Below, one piece after another: positions 57,901 through 64,000 of a stretch of DNA of 64,000 nt. Source of the DNA: Nocardioides sp. Lineage in GTDB: Bacteria > Actinomycetota > Actinomycetes > Propionibacteriales > Nocardioidaceae. The notes beneath the pieces were generated by a model. That model did not search any database. It was not told where the DNA came from and saw only the letters and a program-made list of their open reading frames with translations. The DNA is taken from assembly GCF_030150155.1 (NCBI RefSeq), contig NZ_JASLGR010000027.1:1-64000 (forward strand). The letters are read 5' to 3'. The position numbers and the translations under genes were made by a program. The number at the start of each line of letters is the position of its first letter. Position 1 is the stretch's first letter.

Positions 57901-59931
57901 ACGATCCCGTTCGGCAGGGTCGCCCTGGTCGCCGATGGACGTCTGGACGAGCGCCACGAGGAGGTCTGGCTCAACGCCGTCCCGCGTCGGTTCCTCCGCC
58001 GCCCGGCCGACAACGCCGACCTGTGGCCCGCGATCAACCCGGCCTGGGGCAAGCTCGCCGAGCGTGCGGCGATCGGTGAGGTCCGGTTCGACCCGGAGCT
58101 GCGCTACGCCGACGACACCGTCTTCTGGATGGAGGTGCTCGCGACCTCGGGGGCACGGCTGGGCCTGACCGATTTCCGGGACGGCTCGACCTATCTGTGG
58201 GTCCAGCGCGAGGGCACCATCACGCGCTCGGGACTCGACGACTGGACCGTCCACGTCGAGCGCAAGGTCGCCGCGATCGCGGCGATGCAGCGCGTCGCCG
58301 GAGACCGCCCCGGTCTGATCGCCGCCTGCGACGCGGTCTGCGACGTCTTCTGGCCCGGGGTGGTGGCCTACGCCGAGCACTACCCGGCCGAGCACGACCG
58401 GGTCACTGCCGCGGTGGCCGACTCCGGGGTGCGCCGGGTGCCCGCCGCCGTGGTGACGGCGCTGGGGGAGGCCTGCGTCCCTGCTGTTGAGGTGACCCCG
58501 GTGGTCACCTGCCTCGTGGTCGCCCACGACTACGCCGAGTTCGTCGGTGCCGCGATCGACTCCGTGCTCGCCCAGACCGGCTTCGCCGCGGGGGAGGTCG
58601 AGGTGATCGTCGTCGACGACGGCTCCACCGACGCCACTCCGGAGGTGCTGGCCGGCTACGGCGACGCGATCACTGTGCTGCGCCAGGCCAACGCCGGACC
58701 GACGGTGGCGATGTACGCCGGCCTGGACGCCGCCCGGGGCGAGTACGTCGCCTTCCTCGACGCCGACGACGCGTGGCTGCCCGGCCGGCTCGCCGCCACC
58801 GTCGAGCACCTGCGCCGCCACCCCGAGGTCGGGCTGGTGCACAGCGACATGACCATCGTCGACGCCGCCGGATCGGTGCTGCGCCCCTCGCTGTTCGGGG
58901 GTGCCCCGCTCTTCCGCGGCCGGGTGCTGGGCGACTACCTGGTCAGCAACCAGGCCACCACCTCCTCGATCACGATGCGGACCGAGATCGCCCGCACCGC
59001 CCCGCGAGCACCGGGCTGGGCCTGGTGCCGGGACTGGTGGCTGGCCGTGCACACCGCCCAGGACTGGGAGATCGCCGTGCTCGCCGAGCCGTTGGTGCTC
59101 TACCGGCGCCACGAGCGCAACGTCAACGGCCTGATCGGGCACAGCGACGAGCAACGGCTGCGGCTGCTGCGCCGTGACCTGCGGGTGCGACGGCTGCTGC
59201 TCACCGGGGTCGACCTCTCCTCGGCCCCGACCGAGCGTCTGGTCGAGGCCGTGGGCACCCAGCTCACCGGCATGGTGACGCTGCTCGGCCTGGGGATCGG
59301 CCCCGACGAGCTCTTCGAGGTCACCGACGCCGACCGGCTCCGTGCCGCCGACCACCGCCGCCAGGCCCTGGCCCAGGAGCACGCCGACCGGGCCGCGGCC
59401 CTGAGCGAGGCGGTCCGCGCGGTCGCGCTCGACCCGGCCTCGCAGGAGAACCGCGACCTGTTCTCCCGGCTTGCCTCAGATCCGGCGCCGCAGGACCGAA
59501 GGGCAGACGTGCCAGTCGCCGCCGTCGTGCCCTCACCCCGCACCGCCGACCCGAGCAGCAGGGGGATCGAGCCGTTCGTCGCGTCCGTGTACGTCGACGA
59601 GCTCGCCGTCGCCCCCGCACTGCTCACCTGCTGGTGTGAGGCGCTGGACCGCGAGCAGGTCTCGCTGCGCTTGCTCGCTGTCGGCATGGAGGCCGAGCAG
59701 GCCGAGCAGGTGGTGCTCGCGGCGATGGCCGAGACCGGCATCGACCCCCACGGCCACCGCGACTTCGAGCTGGTGCTGTGCCACTCGACCGAGCATGCCG
59801 AGGCCGAGGTGCGGGAGGGCTCCCAGATGCTCCTCACCGCCAACCGGGTGAGCCCGGCCCTGGCCGGTGTCCGTGCCACGCACGACGCCGCCGTGATCAA
59901 GAGTTGTGCCGTGAGGTGGTGGAGCAAGTGA
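54916..59931 (+). CDS. Giant glycosyltransferase with four GT2 domains
   Basis: A 1671-residue protein from GTG 54916. Four GT2 modules are visible. Module 1 starts near residue 21 (VVSVLVPTYQGHDRI; FVDDDDRV near 112). Module 2 starts near 395 (LAVVVPCHRSAATI; FVDSDDVV near 484). Module 3 starts near 886 (ISVIVPTYRGQDRI; FVDDDDRLEPG near 973). Module 4 starts near 1196 (VTCLVVAHDYAEF; VVDDGSTDATPE; FLDADDAW near 1281). Modules 1 to 3 have NGP where module 4 has the classic DGS. Each of the first three carries a long helical spacer. The last 120 residues form an unrecognised domain. No membrane helix is seen. Coupled by GTGA overlaps on both sides. Confidence 0.88.
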   Translation: MSRSRRPARPTDSKRDAASPVVSVLVPTYQGHDRITGCLDSLAFQTLALDQFEVVVVSNGPRTGTAEVVERWCEAHPGFRLRFEEREGAGEAYARNEALAAARGRFVTFVDDDDRVAPRYLEALLASGGPDVVSGVLIAHAFDGDFDNGTFDTDFTRVMRAHEGGTGEDLAIMAGSAWAKLLDRRKAAALRFDEELRLGCDTDYLVRYLNAYDVRLAVAQDPAAAYFVDIRRGSMMKHGEELPWADVEARIRTTRALESIEAGSPLGAAAREFHVWGSWNSFLGPYARQSPEALARLQAEVERVGLREFHWRTTRGPVTPQPTPADVRRVLDQARAAGADGADSAAHPGWEQVVRPYLIAHPDQFRALSAEAAAHGVLAPWDAAPDLDGLDLSTPRLAVVVPCHRSAATIVECLDSLGDQTVPAGAVEIVVVPNGPEDGARALIEAWAAAHPEIPLSVVDAPHARTAAAARNAGLAAVSADYVTFVDSDDVVRPRFAAALLSQCAPLVIACTVWEEMGADAPETLSFHHPVGLQGLNAMARRADIEELDWYLRPTHGKAVATDVARAVGFDEALATGEDTLFWLSVYARGSFDLRVASGGVESAYVYVKRADGLSAHGGTRTWEASGEACVATLTRICALPFSRRVQRVVDAQLGFVARWYVESSLCERPAEAARLHAALVEAGIADRVPWTELMRVVLGELVIGSGREAAATLATAGIDRAIALATISAAGVTVPASVEPFVGDRIEVSGASLAWGELGDVLTPLLEYVVSRSTGQAPVTRLTSLGSDPFAHVLAALIKVGRPELTWQARIDTAGAAVEPRPVADDGLVAILAGALVEAGYAGQTVPEEMGALAALVAAHLADTGVAAADADLVSDSGAGTGPQISVIVPTYRGQDRIATCLDDLAAQSLDPALFEVVVVQNGPACDTPRIVREWAAAHRAMTVRLIETEVASAQSARNLALDGPTAPWIAFVDDDDRLEPGYLEALWDAARPGTIPFGRVALVADGRLDERHEEVWLNAVPRRFLRRPADNADLWPAINPAWGKLAERAAIGEVRFDPELRYADDTVFWMEVLATSGARLGLTDFRDGSTYLWVQREGTITRSGLDDWTVHVERKVAAIAAMQRVAGDRPGLIAACDAVCDVFWPGVVAYAEHYPAEHDRVTAAVADSGVRRVPAAVVTALGEACVPAVEVTPVVTCLVVAHDYAEFVGAAIDSVLAQTGFAAGEVEVIVVDDGSTDATPEVLAGYGDAITVLRQANAGPTVAMYAGLDAARGEYVAFLDADDAWLPGRLAATVEHLRRHPEVGLVHSDMTIVDAAGSVLRPSLFGGAPLFRGRVLGDYLVSNQATTSSITMRTEIARTAPRAPGWAWCRDWWLAVHTAQDWEIAVLAEPLVLYRRHERNVNGLIGHSDEQRLRLLRRDLRVRRLLLTGVDLSSAPTERLVEAVGTQLTGMVTLLGLGIGPDELFEVTDADRLRAADHRRQALAQEHADRAAALSEAVRAVALDPASQENRDLFSRLASDPAPQDRRADVPVAAVVPSPRTADPSSRGIEPFVASVYVDELAVAPALLTCWCEALDREQVSLRLLAVGMEAEQAEQVVLAAMAETGIDPHGHRDFELVLCHSTEHAEAEVREGSQMLLTANRVSPALAGVRATHDAAVIKSCAVRWWSK

Positions 59932-62900
59932 GTGCTCAGACGATGGTTCCCGCAGGTGCCCTGACGCGGCACTGCAGCGCGTGCGGCTCCGACCTTCCGG
60001 GGTTCGCCCCCGGTCCGGGCGGCCGCCCCGACGCTGCCTGCCCGCGGTGCGGCAGCCTGGAGCGGCACCGCTTCCTCGGCCTGGTGCTGGAGATCTCGGT
60101 GCCGATGCTCGACCCGATCGACGTCCTGCTCGACATCGCGCCCTCGCCCCAGACGACGGCGATCTTCGAGCGGGTCGCGCCCGGCCTGCACTGCCGCCTC
60201 GACCTCGGCGCCGACAACCGCCTCGTCGACGTCCTGGGCAGCGTCACCGCGCTGCCCCACCGTGACGACTCCGTCGACCTGCTGGTCTGCTCCCACGTCC
60301 TGGAGCACGTCCCCGACGACCGCGCCGCGATGCGGGAGATCGCCCGAGTGCTGCGTCCCGGTGGGCTCGGCATCATCGCGGTGCCGTTCCGTGCCGGTGT
60401 CCCCACCGACGAGGACCCGAGTGCCTCGGATGCCGAGCGGATCCGTCGCTTCGGCCAGGCCGACCACGTCCGCTACTACGGCGACGACTTCGAGGATCGG
60501 CTCACCGAGGCCGGCCTGAACTGGCAGCGCGAGACCCCGCTGGACCTGCTCGGTGAGGACGGCGTACGCCGACACGGGCTCAACCCCGACGAGCCGGTGT
60601 GGCTGGTCGGTGCGCCCAGTGGTGTCGTCGAGCTGAACGAGACCCTCGACGTGCTCTCCGACCCCGAGTTCCACCGTGCCTTCGACGACTCCTTCGCTCC
60701 GGCCACGACCCGGGTCGTGGTGCGGACGCCGGCCCAGTCGCCGCTGCCGCTGCGCGCGGCGGACTGGGTGGAGCTCTACGCCGCCGACTTCGCCCTGGAC
60801 GACCACGTCGTCGAGGCCGACGCGGACGTGCGCACCTACGTCCGGCTCCCGCAGCGCCCGCACACTCTGCCGGGGCGCCTGGTGGTCAGTCTGACCTCCT
60901 ACCCGGCCCGGTTCGGCACCCTCGAGCTGACCCTGCGCCGGCTGCTGCACCAGAGCGTGACCGCCGACGAGGTGGTGCTCTGGGTCGCACCCGAGGACGA
61001 GCCGCGTCTGCCCGGCGGCGTGCGGCGTCTCACTCAGCGCGGCCTCACCATCAGGACCACGCCCGACACCCGGTCCTACAAGAAGATCATCCCGGCGCTG
61101 GAGGCCTACCCGGACGCGTTCGTGCTGGTCGTGGACGACGACCAGGTGTACCCGCTCGACACGGTGGGCCCGCTGGTGGCGGCGTACCGCTCGAACGAGG
61201 AGGTGCTGTGCCGGCGCGCCCACGCCGTGAGCCTGGACGACGCCGGCCGGATCCGGCCCTACGCGCAGTGGCACCACGAGCTCGGCGCCGGCCACAGCGG
61301 GGTCGAGGTCTTCCCGACCGGCTGCGGCGGCACGCTGTACCCGCCCCACTCCTTCGCCGCCGAGGTCTCCGACGAGGCCACCTTCACCGCGCTGGCGCCC
61401 GAGGCCGACGACGTCTGGCTCTACTGGATGATGCGTCGCGCCGGCCGGGTGGCCCGCGTGGTCGGTCCGACCTGGCTGAACGAGACCTGGCCGGGCTCGC
61501 AGACCTCCTCGCTGATGGAGTCGAACTGGTCGGGCGGCAACGACCGGCAGATCGCGGCGATGCTCGACCGCTTCGGCTCGCCGCTGGACGAGGTCGCACC
61601 CGTGCCGGCTCCGGCCGCAGCGGCCGCAGCGGTCGCCCCGGCGCAGACTCCGGCCCGGACCCCGGCTCGCTCCGCTGCCGCGATGCCCAAGCCGGTCGCC
61701 CCGGTCCGGCTGGCGGGGGAGACCTTCGACAGCGCGGCGTACTGGAGCGAGCGCTACCGCGATGGGGGCCACTCCGGTGCCGGTTCCTACGGCCGCCTCG
61801 CCGAGTTCAAGGCCGAGGTGCTCAACGCCTTCGTCGCCCGGCACGGGCTGACCACCGTGATCGAGTTCGGCTCCGGTGACGGCGCCCAGCTCGAGCTGGC
61901 CGCCTACCCGCGCTACGTCGGCTACGACGTCGCCGAGCGCAGCCTGCAGCTGTGCCGCGAGCGGTTCGCCGGCGACCCGACCAAGGCGTTCGTCCACACC
62001 GACGCCTACGCCGGGGAGCGGGCCGACCTATCGCTCTCCCTGGACGTGATCTACCACCTGGTCGAGGACCCGGTCTTCGAGCTCTACATGACCCGGCTCT
62101 TCGACGCCGGTGAGCGGTTCGTGATCGTCTACGCCTCCAACGTCGACGAGGCCACCACCGCCTCCCACGTCCGGCACCGTCGCTTCACCGACTGGGTCGC
62201 GGCGCACCGCCCGGAGTTCACCCTCGTCGAGCACATCCCGAACCGCTACCCGCTGGTCTCCGACCCGGCCGAGGAGTCCTTCGCCGACTTCTTCGTCTTC
62301 GCCCGTACGACGGCCGACGTCACGTCGACGGCCACGGTTCCGGCGTCTGCTCCCGCAGCCTCGGCTCCTGCTCCCGGGGCGTCCGCCGCGGCCCGAGCCT
62401 GGCAACCGACGAAGTACGCCCTGGTCGACGGCCTGCTCCAGGCCACCACCGACCCCGCGGAGCTCTCCCCGACGTCGCGCCTGGTGGCCTCGCTGACGGC
62501 GAAGTTCTACAACCGGGTGATCCCCGACTTCGCCCACGGCCGGCTGCTCGACCTGGGGTGTGGCAAGGTGCCGATGCGGGGACTGTACGAGCGCTACGTC
62601 GACGAGGTCGTGACCGCCGACTGGCCGTCCTCGCTGCACGCCAACGACCACCTCGACGTGACCTGCGACCTGACCGCGCCGCTGCCGTTCGGCGACGCCG
62701 AGTTCGACACCGTGCTCTTCTCCGACGTGCTCGAGCACCTGCCCGACCCCGAGCTCGCGATGGCCGAGATCAGCCGGATCCTGCGGCCCGGGGGAGTGCT
62801 GCTGCTCAACACCCCGTTCCTGTACTGGATCCACGAGGCTCCGCACGACTACTACCGGCACACCCGCTTCTCCCTGGAGCGGCTGGTCGCCGGGGCCGGG

Positions 62901-63113
62901 CTGTCGCTGCCGGTGATGGTCCAGCTCGGCGGGGCGATGGAGTCGCTGGCCGACATGATCGGCAAGGTGCTGCCGCGGCTGCACCCCGAGGGTGCGGTCT
63001 GGGGTCGGGCGCTCCAGGACCTGGCCTGGCAGCGCCACGCCGCCGAGCCGACCCTCGGCGTCGAGGAGGACGGCTTCCCCCTCGCGCACGGACTGGTCGC
63101 TGTCAAACCCTGA
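59928..63113 (+). CDS. Multidomain methyltransferase-glycosyltransferase-methyltransferase-methyltransferase
   Basis: A 1061-residue protein from GTG 59928, overlapping the upstream stop. Order: a Cys-rich segment (CSACG...CPRCGS, 16 to 45); methyltransferase 1 (about 65 to 215, LLDIAPSPQT and HVLEHVPDDRAAM); a GT-like domain (about 315 to 540, VVSLTSYPARFGTLELTL and VLVVDDDQVYP); a Pro/Ala linker near 560 to 600; methyltransferase 2 (about 603 to 790, VIEFGSGDGAQLEL); a second Ala/Pro linker near 803 to 825; methyltransferase 3 (about 870 to 1020, LLDLGCGKVPM and DVLEHLPDPELAM). This points to glycan extension and methylation by one polypeptide. Substrates are unknown. Confidence 0.87.
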   Translation: MSAQTMVPAGALTRHCSACGSDLPGFAPGPGGRPDAACPRCGSLERHRFLGLVLEISVPMLDPIDVLLDIAPSPQTTAIFERVAPGLHCRLDLGADNRLVDVLGSVTALPHRDDSVDLLVCSHVLEHVPDDRAAMREIARVLRPGGLGIIAVPFRAGVPTDEDPSASDAERIRRFGQADHVRYYGDDFEDRLTEAGLNWQRETPLDLLGEDGVRRHGLNPDEPVWLVGAPSGVVELNETLDVLSDPEFHRAFDDSFAPATTRVVVRTPAQSPLPLRAADWVELYAADFALDDHVVEADADVRTYVRLPQRPHTLPGRLVVSLTSYPARFGTLELTLRRLLHQSVTADEVVLWVAPEDEPRLPGGVRRLTQRGLTIRTTPDTRSYKKIIPALEAYPDAFVLVVDDDQVYPLDTVGPLVAAYRSNEEVLCRRAHAVSLDDAGRIRPYAQWHHELGAGHSGVEVFPTGCGGTLYPPHSFAAEVSDEATFTALAPEADDVWLYWMMRRAGRVARVVGPTWLNETWPGSQTSSLMESNWSGGNDRQIAAMLDRFGSPLDEVAPVPAPAAAAAAVAPAQTPARTPARSAAAMPKPVAPVRLAGETFDSAAYWSERYRDGGHSGAGSYGRLAEFKAEVLNAFVARHGLTTVIEFGSGDGAQLELAAYPRYVGYDVAERSLQLCRERFAGDPTKAFVHTDAYAGERADLSLSLDVIYHLVEDPVFELYMTRLFDAGERFVIVYASNVDEATTASHVRHRRFTDWVAAHRPEFTLVEHIPNRYPLVSDPAEESFADFFVFARTTADVTSTATVPASAPAASAPAPGASAAARAWQPTKYALVDGLLQATTDPAELSPTSRLVASLTAKFYNRVIPDFAHGRLLDLGCGKVPMRGLYERYVDEVVTADWPSSLHANDHLDVTCDLTAPLPFGDAEFDTVLFSDVLEHLPDPELAMAEISRILRPGGVLLLNTPFLYWIHEAPHDYYRHTRFSLERLVAGAGLSLPVMVQLGGAMESLADMIGKVLPRLHPEGAVWGRALQDLAWQRHAAEPTLGVEEDGFPLAHGLVAVKP

Positions 63114-63117
63114 GCGT

Positions 63118-63146
63118 TTGACCAGGTCAGACCTGGGTGAGAGATT
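63118..63146 (+). promoter_or_regulatory. Candidate promoter of the coiled-coil gene with overlapping palindrome
   Basis: TTGACC (63118-63123), 17 nt, GAGATT (63141-63146). The palindrome CCAGGT-CAG-ACCTGG (63122-63136) fills the spacer and could be an operator. Confidence 0.4.
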
Positions 63147-63147
63147 T

Positions 63148-63177
63148 GGAGACGGTCCCTGTTGCGGGACCGTCTCC
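63148..63177 (+). terminator. Perfect 12-bp hairpin upstream of the coiled-coil gene
   Basis: GGAGACGGTCCC (63148-63159), loop TGTTGC, GGGACCGTCTCC (63166-63177). No T run follows. It may terminate the glycosyltransferase operon or be a 5' UTR structure of the next gene. Confidence 0.65.
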
Positions 63178-63199
63178 GAAGATCACCGAAGGAATCGTC

Positions 63200-63397
63200 A
63201 TGGCGAAGGCGTTGTGGGGCCACCTGCCCACCGACCCGCGGGCTCAGCATCTCCTGGTGAGCGACAACGCGAAGCTGCGCAACCGCGTGGCCGAGCTGAG
63301 CGCCCTGGTGGAGAAGCTCTCCGCAGAGAACGACCTGCTGGTCGCCCGTGTCGCCGAGCTGGTCGACGCGTCGCTGACCGAGATGCAGCCTGCTTGA
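63200..63397 (+). CDS. Small coiled-coil protein of unknown function
   Basis: A 65-residue protein from ATG 63200, with GAAGGA at 63188-63193. Residues about 20 to 58 have a heptad pattern of Leu/Val (LRNRVAELSALVEKL then SAENDLLVARVAELV), predicting a parallel coiled coil. There is no signal peptide or membrane helix. I do not recognise a family. Its position right after the glycosyltransferase operon may mean it helps assemble those large proteins, but it has its own hairpin and possible promoter. Confidence 0.78.
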   Translation: MAKALWGHLPTDPRAQHLLVSDNAKLRNRVAELSALVEKLSAENDLLVARVAELVDASLTEMQPA

Positions 63398-63432
63398 AGC
63401 GTCCTCGACCGCGCTGAGAGCGTGGTCGGACG

Positions 63433-64000
63433 ATGAGCCGACTCGGCGAGCTGGTCGCACCGCGACGGCTCGGGGTCGGCTTCCGGCTGTGGCTGGCCCA
63501 GAACTGGCTGACCGCGCTCGGCGGGGGTCTCGCCACCGCCGCCGGCCCGCTGCTGGTGGCCAGTCGGACTGACGACCCGCGGCTGATCTCCCTCGCCGCC
63601 CTGCTGAACTGGCTTCCCGGCTTCGCCTTCGGCCTGTACGTCGGCGTGCTCGCCGACCGGCACGACCGCCGCCGTCTGATGCTGTGCGGCACCGCGCTCC
63701 GGATCGCGCTGCTCGGCGTCCTGGTGCTCGGGTACGCCCCGATCGCGCTGGTCCTGGTGGTGATGGTGGCGCTGGGCACCGCCGACACGATCGCCCAGAC
63801 GGCGGGCCGCACGGTGCTGCCGATGCTGGTCGCCAAGCGCGACCTGGGCATCGCCAACGCCCGGTTCCAGTTCGGCTGGATGGGGATCAACCGGCTGATC
63901 GCCCCGCCCCTGGGCGCGGTGCTCTTCGTGGTGGGACAGGCGGTCCCGTTCGCGGTGCAGCTGATCTGCGGGCTGCTGGCGCTGACCCAGCTGGCCCGGC
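63433..64000 (+). CDS. MFS transporter, N-terminal part (3' end outside window)
   Basis: The frame from ATG 63433 stays open to the window end (189 codons visible). The N-terminal half of a major facilitator protein is seen: WLAQNWLTALGGGLATAAGPLLV, then the loop motif GVLADRHDRRRLML between helices 2 and 3, and further helices. The pattern of helix 1 and the DRHDRR loop is closest to the DHA3-type macrolide/siderophore exporters. The substrate is unknown. It begins 35 nt after the coiled-coil gene. Confidence 0.85.
   Translation, partial: MSRLGELVAPRRLGVGFRLWLAQNWLTALGGGLATAAGPLLVASRTDDPRLISLAALLNWLPGFAFGLYVGVLADRHDRRRLMLCGTALRIALLGVLVLGYAPIALVLVVMVALGTADTIAQTAGRTVLPMLVAKRDLGIANARFQFGWMGINRLIAPPLGAVLFVVGQAVPFAVQLICGLLALTQLAR

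Noticed and set aside
56161..61997. Long minus-strand frames (1073 and 965 codons) opposite the glycosyltransferase genes
   Set aside because: The plus-strand frames hold clear GT2 and methyltransferase motifs; the minus products are Gly/Val/Asp/Arg-rich noise.

Overview
The window is high-GC DNA from an actinobacterium. Synteny and gene content (ilvBNC, an NdgR-type IclR regulator beside leuCD, an FbiD/CofC-type F420 gene, EfeUOB, an HU protein with a Lys/Ala/Pro-rich tail, YceD-rpmF-rnc-mutM) fit a member of the Nocardioidaceae, such as Nocardioides, but I cannot name the species. Many genes start with GTG, and at least ten appear to be leaderless: a TAnnnT -10 box sits 6 to 8 nt before the start codon.

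Layout. 1-2567: end of the ilvBNC operon (the first gene is cut by the window edge). 2660-3052: a small PPOX-fold protein. 3128-7293: iron-regulated efeUOB. 7312-7881: a methyltransferase. 7925-10492: a candidate attenuation leader, a 48-aa protein, leuB and ilvE. 10523-14618: a Ser/Thr kinase, an amidase and a membrane diguanylate cyclase. 14651-17239: bioY-ecfA-ecfT biotin importer, divergent from a TetR regulator with two operator-like palindromes between them. 17318-21014: an SDR, a VOC protein, a nonsense-interrupted secreted protein and two divergent unknown genes sharing a palindromic -10. 21065-24631: an FAH-family protein, gltX, a CPBP protease, tRNA-Gln and tRNA-Glu. 24772-27203: an ECF-type sigma locus flanked by two promoter-like elements of the same kind. 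27411-30216: ndgR-like gene, leuC and leuD. 30448-40761: hupB, cofC, plsC, gpsA, metB, murF, ddl, a second ddl-like gene, a RAM-only AsnC protein, thiL and rpmB. 40904-45923: DAK2-type fatty acid kinase, recG, rsmD, coaD. 45925-49521: a methyltransferase, a membrane protein and two GDP-mannose dehydratase paralogues. 49574-52028: yceD-rpmF-rnc-mutM. 52093-52907: a toxin-antitoxin-like pair. 53030-63113: three overlapping genes for very large multidomain glycosyltransferase and methyltransferase proteins. 63200-64000: a small coiled-coil protein and the start of an MFS transporter.

How it works together. Three loci cover branched-chain amino-acid synthesis: ilvBNC, leuB-ilvE and leuCD. gltX lies beside tRNA-Gln and tRNA-Glu. 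The most unusual part is the right end. The translationally coupled genes at 53030, 54916 and 59928 encode at least six glycosyltransferase-like domains (five GT2, one variant), one DUF707-like domain and three methyltransferase domains in three polypeptides. With the nearby GDP-deoxysugar genes this looks like a machine for a methylated surface glycan. Also notable are a 22-bp repeat family at two convergent gene ends, an rnc gene with no canonical start codon, and a ddl paralogue lacking a metal-binding Asn.
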